64,000 bases of DNA from UBA1563 sp037440065 (GTDB taxonomy: Bacteria > Bacteroidota > Ignavibacteria > Ignavibacteriales > Ignavibacteriaceae), in NCBI GenBank assembly GCA_037440065.1, contig JBBIUV010000015.1, forward strand, positions 992,001 through 1,056,000. Direction: 5' to 3'. How positions within the stretch are numbered: position 1 is the first letter of the stretch; the number at the start of each line of letters is the position of its first letter. Below are positions 34,995 through 43,700 of this stretch, piece by piece. Both the position numbers and the translations under genes were made by a program. The notes under the pieces are model-generated. The model had not been told where the DNA came from and did not search any database. It saw only the letters and a program-made list of their open reading frames with translations.

Positions 34995-36122
34995 ATGAAA
35001 ACACTGGTATTGTCAGATGTTAATGCATCACACACGTTAAAATGGGTAAGTGAACTTAAAAAAGACATGGACCTTGAATTGTTCACACTATCGACACCGA
35101 AACAATCTTTATGCAGAACAATTAAGGATGTTCCGATTTTTGCCGAATCATTTAGTGACAAGTATTTCGTAAAAGATGAAACTTATCTTAAAAAGATATT
35201 CTATTTAAAATCTTACTTTAAAATTAAAAGATTAATAAGAAAAAGCAAACCAGATATTCTTCATGCACATTACGCATCGAGTTATGGATTACTAGGAGCA
35301 TTAACGGGATTCCACCCTTTCATAGTTTCTGTATGGGGAAGCGATGTTTTCGATTTCCCGAGAAAGTCATTTCTTCATAAAGTAGTTTTGAAATATGTAT
35401 TCCGTAAAGCAGATAAAATTCTCTCTACCAGTTATGTTATGGCAAAAGAGATAAAACTTTACTCAAATAAGGAGATTGCAGTCACTCCCTTCGGAGTTGA
35501 TACTGGTAAGTTTCAACCAACCTCATATCAAAAGATTTTTGGTGATGAGTCAATAGTAATTGGCACTATTAAAACACTTGAAAAAAAATACGGAATTGAA
35601 TACTTACTAAAGAGTTTTTCTATTGTAAAGTATAGACATCCAGTATTACCGTTAAAATTATTAATAGTTGGTGGGGGGACAGAAGAGCAAAATCTAAAAG
35701 ATTTAGCTGTGAAATTAAGAATTGAGAATGATACATTCTTTGCTGGAAAAATTCATCCAGATGAAGTGAACCAGTTTCATTCACAACTTGCAATAGCTGT
35801 TTTTCCATCGATTTATGAGAGTGAAAGTTTTGGTGTTGCTGTTTTAGAATCAAGTGCTTCTGGGGTGCCTGTAATTGCGAGCAATGTTGGAGGATTACCT
35901 GAGGTGGTAAAAGATGGAATAACTGGAATTTTAGTTCCTCGAGCAGATGAAGTAGCCCTCGCTGAAGCAATTGAAAAACTGATCCTGAATGAAGATTTAC
36001 GACGAAAAATGGGACGGGCGGGAAGAGAGTACGTTATACAAAATTATGAGCTTAAGTCTACAGTTGAAATAATGAAGGAACAGTATTGCAAAATTTTGAA
36101 TCTGGATACCTCAAATGGTTGA
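34995..36122 (+). CDS. Glycosyltransferase family 4
   Basis: 375 residues from ATG 34995 (an in-frame TTG at 34953 follows GGAG poorly and adds polar residues). Retaining GT-B enzyme: N-terminal ILHAHYASSYGLLGAL, SVWGSDVFDFPR, VTPFGVDTGKF at the domain link, and the C-terminal nucleotide-sugar site FPSIYESESFGVAVLESSASG (EX7E motif) followed by ASNVGGLPEVVKDG. The family commonly transfers hexoses from UDP- or GDP-sugars. It starts the second plus-strand half of the EPS locus. Confidence 0.9.
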   Translation: MKTLVLSDVNASHTLKWVSELKKDMDLELFTLSTPKQSLCRTIKDVPIFAESFSDKYFVKDETYLKKIFYLKSYFKIKRLIRKSKPDILHAHYASSYGLLGALTGFHPFIVSVWGSDVFDFPRKSFLHKVVLKYVFRKADKILSTSYVMAKEIKLYSNKEIAVTPFGVDTGKFQPTSYQKIFGDESIVIGTIKTLEKKYGIEYLLKSFSIVKYRHPVLPLKLLIVGGGTEEQNLKDLAVKLRIENDTFFAGKIHPDEVNQFHSQLAIAVFPSIYESESFGVAVLESSASGVPVIASNVGGLPEVVKDGITGILVPRADEVALAEAIEKLILNEDLRRKMGRAGREYVIQNYELKSTVEIMKEQYCKILNLDTSNG

Positions 36123-36191
36123 TTCTCCAGCCATTACATTGTAATTGGAAAAGTATTAAAGTTAAATATTGATAAATCATATAAAAGATAA

Positions 36192-37178
36192 ATGCTAATA
36201 TCTGTCGTTGTCCCTTGTCGGAATGAAGTTGAATATATCTCGAGATCCATCGAGTCAATTTGTAATCAAAAAATATTAAAAAACGATTTTGAAGTTATCG
36301 TCGTCGACGGAATGAGTGAGGATGGAACTAGAGATGTGCTTACAGAGAAATCAAAAAAATATCCAAACTTGATAAAAAAAGATAATCCGTGCAAAATTAC
36401 TCCGATTGCAAGAAACATAGGAGTTAAAAGTTCGACGGGAGAGTATATTTGTATTATGGACGCACACTCAGTATATGATAGTTATTATTTGCAGAACTGC
36501 TTGGAACTTTTACAAAAAAATGATGATGTTTCTTGCGTTGGGGGCCCGATAACAAGTGTTGGTGAGACAGACTTTGGAAAGGCGACTGCATATGCGATGT
36601 CATGTAGTATTGGTGTAGGGAATGCTAAACACAGGTTTCCAGACTACGAAGGATATGCTGAAATGGCGTGTTTCCCGATGTTTAGGCGGGAAGTGTTTGA
36701 TACTGTTGGTTATTTTGATGAAAGTCTAATTCGAAACCAGGATGATGAATTTAGTCTGAGATACCGTTTAGCTGGAGGGAAAGTATTCATTTCCCCCAAA
36801 GTAAAGAGTGTTTATTATGTAAGAAATTCTCGGATAAAACTTTTCAAACAATATTTTCAGTATGGATTTTGGCGATGGGTGGTATTAAAGAAGCATAAAA
36901 TTCAAATTTCTTATAGACAAATGATCCCATCACTTTTTATACTTTTGTTGATATCCTTGGTAACACATGGTTTAATTAGTAGAAGTTATACAGCAATATT
37001 GCTAATTCTATCAATTTATTTTGTAATAATTTCAATATTTTCCCTAAAAATTGTAAAGAATGACTCTTTGAAAATTGGTATCTTATTTATCGAAGCGGTG
37101 GTAATTCTTCATTTTTCTTATGGCATAGGTGTGATTTATTCGTATCTCAAAGATAAATTGAACAATTATTGGAAATAG
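36192..37178 (+). CDS. Glycosyltransferase family 2 with C-terminal membrane segments (ExoA-like)
   Basis: 328 residues. GT-A fold: VVPCRNEVEYISRSI at the start, VVDGMSEDGTRD, ARNIGVKSSTGEYICIMDAHSV (DxH variant of the DxD metal motif), NQDDEFSLRYRLAGG, and then hydrophobic helices from about 245 to 315. The plan resembles succinoglycan ExoA-type beta-glycosyltransferases that extend lipid-linked repeat units. It follows the GT4 gene by 69 bp. Confidence 0.88.
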   Translation: MLISVVVPCRNEVEYISRSIESICNQKILKNDFEVIVVDGMSEDGTRDVLTEKSKKYPNLIKKDNPCKITPIARNIGVKSSTGEYICIMDAHSVYDSYYLQNCLELLQKNDDVSCVGGPITSVGETDFGKATAYAMSCSIGVGNAKHRFPDYEGYAEMACFPMFRREVFDTVGYFDESLIRNQDDEFSLRYRLAGGKVFISPKVKSVYYVRNSRIKLFKQYFQYGFWRWVVLKKHKIQISYRQMIPSLFILLLISLVTHGLISRSYTAILLILSIYFVIISIFSLKIVKNDSLKIGILFIEAVVILHFSYGIGVIYSYLKDKLNNYWK

Positions 37179-37242
37179 TTTCGTGGTTTTATAATGATTT
37201 TCACTATTTTTAAACTATAATTTGGAAAAGTCTAGAAAAAAT

Positions 37243-38403
37243 ATGGCGAATGAGTTTATTCAATTTCACAGACCTTACATTAATGAAGAAGAGATTAATG
37301 AAGTCGTAGAAACCTTGAAATCAGGTTGGCTAAGTATGGGTCCCCGTACAATTCAGTTTGAAGACGATTTCAAAAATTATATTGGTACCGATTACACTGT
37401 GTCGGTTAATTCATGGACTGCCGGGGGACATTTATCGCTTGAGGCTTTTGGGATAAAACCGGGTGACGAGGTCATCGTTCCGACCATGACTTTTCCAGCG
37501 ACAGCGGAAATAGTTTATTACTTTGGAGCTAAACCAGTTATTGTCGATGTTGAGAAGGATACCCTTAATCTTTCAGTGAGCGAAATCGAAAAAGCCATCA
37601 CAAAAAAAACTAAAGTAATAATTCCTGTTCATTACGGGGGTCAACCTGCAGATCTTGATGAAATCAATCAGCTTGCAAAGACTTACAATTTGAAAGTTAT
37701 TGAAGATGCGGCCCATAGCTTACCTTCATATTATAAAGGAAAAAAAATTGGTTCGATTAGTGATATAACGGTTTTTAGTTTTTATGCTACAAAAACTCTC
37801 TGTACTGGCGAAGGGGGAATGATCTGCTCAAACAATGAAGAATTTTCTGAACGAACAAGATTGATGAGGATGCATGGGATGAATCGTGATGCTTGGAAAC
37901 GATATTCAGATGCTTGTTCATGGTATTATGAAATTGTCGGTCCTGGATTTAAATACAATTTTACAGATTTACAGGCGGCCTTAGGGATTGTTCAGTTAAA
38001 AAAAGTGGATGAGATGTTAGAAATGCGTAAACATATTGCGACATTTTATACAAGAGAACTCAAAGAAAACAAATTTATTTCTCTTCCCATTATAAAAGCT
38101 GATCGAGAAACGTCATGGCATTTGTATCCAATTAGATTAAATCTTGAAATGCTTACCATTGGAAGAAATGATTTCATCAATGAATTGAAGAATTTAAATA
38201 TTGGGACGGGAGTTCATTTTATGCCGGTACATCAGCATCAGTTTTATAAAGATTCTTTATCTCTCAACCATAATAATTTTCCTGTAGCAAATGACGCATT
38301 CGAAAGACTCATTTCGATTCCTATATATCCAGGTCTCACTGACACCGAAATTACCAAGGTGATTGAGGCGATTAATCATTTAACAGAAAAATATCGCCGC
38401 TAA
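37243..38403 (+). CDS. DegT/DnrJ/EryC1/StrS-family sugar aminotransferase
   Basis: 386 residues from ATG 37243 (TTG 37222 is in frame but less likely). PLP-dependent: FHRPYINEEEINEV start, LSMGPRTIQFEDDF, VNSWTAGGHLSLEAFG, IPVHYGGQPADLDEI, VIEDAAHSLPS (Asp contacting the PLP nitrogen), and FSFYATKTLCTGEGG containing the Schiff-base Lys. Makes an amino sugar from a keto-sugar nucleotide for the polysaccharide. No partner dehydratase is in the window. Confidence 0.92.
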   Translation: MANEFIQFHRPYINEEEINEVVETLKSGWLSMGPRTIQFEDDFKNYIGTDYTVSVNSWTAGGHLSLEAFGIKPGDEVIVPTMTFPATAEIVYYFGAKPVIVDVEKDTLNLSVSEIEKAITKKTKVIIPVHYGGQPADLDEINQLAKTYNLKVIEDAAHSLPSYYKGKKIGSISDITVFSFYATKTLCTGEGGMICSNNEEFSERTRLMRMHGMNRDAWKRYSDACSWYYEIVGPGFKYNFTDLQAALGIVQLKKVDEMLEMRKHIATFYTRELKENKFISLPIIKADRETSWHLYPIRLNLEMLTIGRNDFINELKNLNIGTGVHFMPVHQHQFYKDSLSLNHNNFPVANDAFERLISIPIYPGLTDTEITKVIEAINHLTEKYRR

Positions 38404-38419
38404 TTATTAATTGCAAATC

Positions 38420-38995
38420 ATGGGCAGAGAAGGAAGCTTTATTAAACGATTATCCGATATTATAATCAGTTTACTTATCCTACTTATTACCTCACCGGTT
38501 TTATTGATTGCCATAGTTGCCATTAAAATCGAATCTCCGGGACCAGCTATTTTTGTACAAATAAGAGCAGGTAAAAATGGTAGGCCATTTAAGATGTATA
38601 AACTTAGAGGGATGGTGCAAAATGCCCTAGAGATTGGCCCAAATCTAACACAGATCAACGACCCACGTTTAACAAAAACGGGCAAATTTTTTAGAAGACT
38701 GAGCATTGACGAAATCCCACAATTTCTAAATGTTTTACTTGGAACAATGTCCATTGTAGGACCGAGACCGGAAATTTTGGATATTACTAACAATTATACA
38801 GAAGAACAAAAAAAAGTGTTTCAATTCACCCCAGGAATTACAGGTTTTTCGCAAATAAATGGAAGACAAATGTTAACCCCGCAGCAAAGAACCCAAATGG
38901 AAGTGGAGTATTACCAAAGAGCCACTTTTGCTTCCGATTTTTTGATCTTACTTAAAACTCCGTGTATTATTCTTACAAACGAAGGAAATATTTAA
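38420..38995 (+). CDS. Undecaprenyl-phosphate sugar phosphotransferase (initiating transferase)
   Basis: 191 residues from ATG 38420. Short monotopic phosphoglycosyl transferase: a hydrophobic N-terminal reentrant helix (about 11-33), KIESPGPAIFVQIRAGKNG, FKMYKLRGMV, LTKTGKFFRRLSIDEIPQF (catalytic Asp-Glu pair) and GPRPEI. It loads the first sugar phosphate onto undecaprenyl phosphate. The expected tail length is short, as in PglC-type enzymes. Its stop overlaps the ATG of the Wzi-like gene by one base. Confidence 0.92.
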   Translation: MGREGSFIKRLSDIIISLLILLITSPVLLIAIVAIKIESPGPAIFVQIRAGKNGRPFKMYKLRGMVQNALEIGPNLTQINDPRLTKTGKFFRRLSIDEIPQFLNVLLGTMSIVGPRPEILDITNNYTEEQKKVFQFTPGITGFSQINGRQMLTPQQRTQMEVEYYQRATFASDFLILLKTPCIILTNEGNI

Positions 38996-40671
38996 TGGGA
39001 GCAAAAAACATCTGGTTTTTCTTCCTTATGTTTTCAGTTCTTACTTTTTCTCAAAATCTTTCTGTTAATCACAACCATCCTGTTTATGATTTCCTAAATC
39101 AACTTCGTGTAAAAAATATTCTTAAACACTATGATGACACTGTTCTTCCGTTAACACGAGGAGAAATCCTATACGAATTACAGAATGCTAAAGATTCACT
39201 TTATAAACTTTCAGAAATTGATAAAGTTAGATTAATTTTTTTTTTACAATATTTCCCTTCTACTAGAAAAGTAAATAATTCGTTCTGGGGGGTAGATTCT
39301 TTAACACTAACAAAGCATTTCTTTTCTGACCAAGAAAATTTTGCTTATCTCTATCAAGATACATTATTAACTTTTACTTTTACTCCAATCGTTACAGCAA
39401 AAAATATTTTAATGGAGAATCCATATGGAAACGCACGTACTTCTTTTTTAATTACCTATGGAGGATCGTTTTCAGTCGAGTATGATGATTGGTTTGCCTG
39501 CTACTTAGAAGCATGGAACGGTTTTCATGCTGGAGATAGGAATGCCTCCAAAACTGATCAAAGAGTGAATCAAAGTTACACTTTTAATCACACCGGACTT
39601 AACTATTTTGATCAAACTTCTGGATATGTAACAGTCAAAAAAAGCATTTTCAAATTACAGGTTGGGAGGGAGAGAATTCTATGGGGAATAAGCAGATATG
39701 AACAATCGGTTCTAAACTCTACTCCCCAAATGTTTGATTTCGTTAAGTTCGATATTAATTATAAAAAGTTCTCTTATAAGTTTTTACATGGCTGGCTAGT
39801 TCAACCAAACTCTCTCACATATGTTGATTCATTAAGATATGATGTAAAAAAGCGAAATCCTAAATATATTGTAACAAGTCGATTCGGTTTTCAACCTTTT
39901 GATAATCTTTCTTTCGGAATAGGTCAAACAATAATTTATGGAAATCGTCCGCTTGAATTAGCGTATTTAAATCCTTTTTTACTATGGGAATCGGCCCAAA
40001 GATCACTGAATGATTTAGATAATTCCTTTTTGCACTTCGATACTCAGTACCGACCATTTAACGGATTAGAATTAAATGGAACAATTACTTTTGATGATAT
40101 AAATTTTAATTTTTTAAAGAAAGATAAATGGAACTCAGCAGGAAATAGAATTGCCTGGCAACTCGGATTTGCTGCATCAATTCCGTCTTTATCGGAAAAA
40201 TTGATGCTCTATGGAGATTATGTTCAGATAAGACCATATACATATTCTCACCCGGACGGTGGAGAAGCATTGACTTATACAAATAATGGATTCCCGCTTG
40301 GACTTGATCTTGACCCCAATACTTCTGCGGTAAGTTTCAAGGTAATTTATAATGTTACCAACAGACTATCAGCCTCGTTTTTAATAAATCATAAGGTACA
40401 TGGACAAAATATTTTAGATACGGATGGAGAGCTCATTAAAAATGTCGGTGGTTCTATTCTTTTAAGCTATAGAAAATATTCTGATCTACCTGAAGCCCAT
40501 CTCTTGGATGGAGAAATAGTTAAAACCAATTCATTCAAGCTGACAATTCGATATTTACTATCCTATAATCTAAACCTTGTCCTGAATAGTGAATATACAG
40601 CACTATCTCAATCTAATAGTGAAAAAAGATATTTTTTATCTTCATTGCAGATTAACTATAATATTTATTGA
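38995..40671 (+). CDS. Capsule assembly Wzi-family outer-membrane protein
   Basis: 558 residues from ATG 38995. N-terminal signal peptide of about 19 residues (ending LTFSQN). The rest is rich in alternating beta strands with aromatic ends, as expected for an outer-membrane barrel. QVGRERILWG, GIGQTIIYGNRPLELAYLNPF and SFKVIYNVTNRLSASFLINH resemble the Wzi/capsule assembly family. Wzi anchors or organises the surface polysaccharide. It closes the EPS locus on the plus strand before the C25 peptidase. Confidence 0.78.
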   Translation: MGAKNIWFFFLMFSVLTFSQNLSVNHNHPVYDFLNQLRVKNILKHYDDTVLPLTRGEILYELQNAKDSLYKLSEIDKVRLIFFLQYFPSTRKVNNSFWGVDSLTLTKHFFSDQENFAYLYQDTLLTFTFTPIVTAKNILMENPYGNARTSFLITYGGSFSVEYDDWFACYLEAWNGFHAGDRNASKTDQRVNQSYTFNHTGLNYFDQTSGYVTVKKSIFKLQVGRERILWGISRYEQSVLNSTPQMFDFVKFDINYKKFSYKFLHGWLVQPNSLTYVDSLRYDVKKRNPKYIVTSRFGFQPFDNLSFGIGQTIIYGNRPLELAYLNPFLLWESAQRSLNDLDNSFLHFDTQYRPFNGLELNGTITFDDINFNFLKKDKWNSAGNRIAWQLGFAASIPSLSEKLMLYGDYVQIRPYTYSHPDGGEALTYTNNGFPLGLDLDPNTSAVSFKVIYNVTNRLSASFLINHKVHGQNILDTDGELIKNVGGSILLSYRKYSDLPEAHLLDGEIVKTNSFKLTIRYLLSYNLNLVLNSEYTALSQSNSEKRYFLSSLQINYNIY

Positions 40672-40681
40672 AATGGGTACA

Positions 40682-40698
40682 AAAAAGACCTTCTTTTT
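40682..40698 (+). terminator. Weak AT-rich hairpin after the Wzi-like gene
   Basis: AAAAAGA, loop CCT, TCTTTTT forms a perfect but AT-rich 7-bp stem 11 bp past the Wzi stop, followed by GG and a later T run. It could be a weak terminator between the EPS locus and the C25 peptidase gene. Confidence 0.3.
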
Positions 40699-40752
40699 GG
40701 CGTTGATTTTTTCCTACAACTTTAGAAGTTTGAATTAAAAAAATAGGTTTTT

Positions 40753-43700
40753 ATGAAATTACTCCTCAGCCTTTTTCTGTCGAGCATGCTTTTCGCTCAG
40801 AACTATAAAGTTATAGAATCAAATAATAAATCTATCATTGTTGAATTTTCGTTCGGAGGGAAATATCAGATAACCGACACAACTTTTGATGGAAAAACTT
40901 TCCAAAAAATTGTTGGAAACAGTTACTTTTCAGAAAACTTAGGAGAACCGATTCTTCCACAAGAATTCGTCTCGTTGGGAGTGAAAAAGGGGACTTCAGT
41001 TACTTTTAAAATTTTATCCGACCAAAAAAAAGTATTTAAAAATAAATTTGTTATTCCCTTTAGCCAAATGGGCACAAGGATTGTCGAATCTCCGTTTCAA
41101 TCTGCTGGGAAACTATATCAAAAAAATGTAAATTTTCCGTCAGAACCGATTTCAATTAAAACTTCGTACATTTATCGTTTTGCTGAAATTGTACCTATAG
41201 TAATTTCTCCTATTCAAATTAATCCTGTTACGAGGGAATTAACACTTCATGAAAAAGTAATTGTAGAGTTCTATTATAAAGATCAATCAGTTTTGGGAAT
41301 GAATCTTAATGGTAATGACAAATTAACGGATGAATTTCTAAAAGGAAGCGTCTTGAATTATTCAATTTCGAGGAATTGGATTTTCAACAAAAAAAATGAA
41401 AAGACGCGTCTAACCAAAGGAGATGAGTATTGGTATAACCCCCAGCAGAATTGGGTGAAATTATATTTAAAGAATGAAGGAGTTTACCGTGTTTCTTATG
41501 CAGATTTAGTGACTGCGAAGTTACCAGAATTACGAAATATAGAATTGAATAAAATCAGACTTTTTAATGATGGGGAAGAAATCCCCTTAGAAATAACGGA
41601 TATTGATAACGATAGTATTTTCAACAATGCTGATTATATCCAATTTGTTGGCAAGATTGTTAATCCTTCACCATTCTGTAAAATAAATATTTATAACAAT
41701 TCCAATATTTATTGGCTAACCGTAAATAGTAGTATTGATGGGAAAAGATATAAAAATATTGATGGTTATGGGAATGGGTGGGAAAAGACTTTTCAACAAA
41801 GTTTGGAAACAGTTCATTACGAAAAAGATGTTTTATACGAACGCCTCGGATATGCAGCTGACTTAAAAAGAGATTTTTGGTATTGGGGAAAAGCGAGTGG
41901 AATTAATGGAAGAGAATCAGAGGCTTTTTCAGCACCCTTCCCTGCTTTTCCAGAATATTTGCTTGATTCCAATTTTATTACTGTTAGGGCAAATTTCCAT
42001 GGATTAACAGATTACTCAACAATTACTCCAGATCATCGAGCGAAGATTTATTTAACTAGCCAACTGGTTGATTCGATTGAGTGGGATGGACAAAATTCAG
42101 TAACGTTTTCGAAAATTATTGATACAAAAAAGATATGGATTTTTTCAGAAAACAATTTCCAGGTAACAGTTGATGGACTTATCAACTCAAATTCTGAATT
42201 TCCGGATCAATCAAGATCCGACGAAATACGGATCAATTGGTTTGAATTTGACTACTGGAGAGAAAATAGAGTTAATGGGGATTATTATCACTTCAAATCA
42301 ACTCCTGAGCAGATTGGAAAAAATAGATTTAGTCTTTGGAGATGGACTGCAAACGACATGTTCGTGTACATCCCACAAAGAAGTGAAGTTATAAAAAATC
42401 CATTTTTTACTTTAAACGAGTACAAAGAAGTTCTATTCGTCGATAGTGCAGTAACAAATACTGATTATTATTGTGTTGGAAGCGGTAATTTTTTAAAAGT
42501 TGATTCTATTAAAAACGATTCACCTTCCGATTTACGAAACAAAAACCAAGGAGTTGACTATCTTATTCTTACGAATAAAAATTTTACTCCTGCTGCAGAG
42601 AGATTAAAGCAATTTAGAGAAACACATTTTCCGGAAACCGCCATTCATGTACCACGTGTTCAGGTAATTCATGTTGAAGATATTTATGATGAGTTTTCAT
42701 ATGGCTTACTTGATCCTTATGCAATCCAATCATATATCAAATATGCTTTTGAAAATTACACAGGAACTCCGGTTTCTTATGTAGTTCTATTGGGTGATAT
42801 GAGTTATGATTATAGAGAACTTAATCCGCTAAACAGGAAAAATTTTATTCCTTCAATGCCATATCACTCTCATGAATATGGATTAGCGGCAAGTGATAAT
42901 ATGTTTGTTGCAGTAAGTGGTGATGACGTTGCACCAGATGTGGCTATTGGACGGCTCTCATGCGAAACTCTATCTGAAGCTAACATTTTGGTTGATAAAA
43001 TCATAACTTATCCAAATGATCCTGGCAAGATTTGGAGACAAAATTCACTCTTAGTCGCCTCTGGGCAAGATTTAAATGATGAATTCTTTTTTGGTTTCAA
43101 TGATGCAAGCCTTGACTTGGAAAAAAATTATTTAGCTCCAAATGGATTTAGTGCAAAAAAAGTTTTTCGATATCCAAGTAAACAGGAACATATGCCTTTC
43201 AGAGGAGAAGGTGTTGATATTCGCAAAGGTATTGACAGTGGTGCAGTGGTAGTTAATTATTACGGCCACGGCGGCGGATATCAATGGGATTTAGTCTTTC
43301 TTAATGATGATATTTATATGTTAAATAATGGGGGGAGACTTCCATTTGTTTCTAGTGTAACTTGCTATACTGGTCACTTTGACAACCAGGATGTTTTTGG
43401 TGAGCAATTTATTAAAGTTCCTGGTAAAGGTGCTATTGCTTTTTGGGGGAGTTCGGGCTTAACCAGCTTTGGTGTGGGCGTTGATCTGAACAAAAGATTT
43501 TTTTCTGAGGTATTTAGTAAAAAGAACTACATTATTGGCAAAGCAATTTTGAATACAAAGAATTATAACGTATCTATTGGTCCTTACGCTGATATGATAG
43601 CTCTAGCAACATTACTTGGAGATCCTCTCCTTGAGTTATCTTTACCTAAAAAACCTGATTATTCTTTAAAAGAAGATTTAATTCAAGTTTCACCCGAATT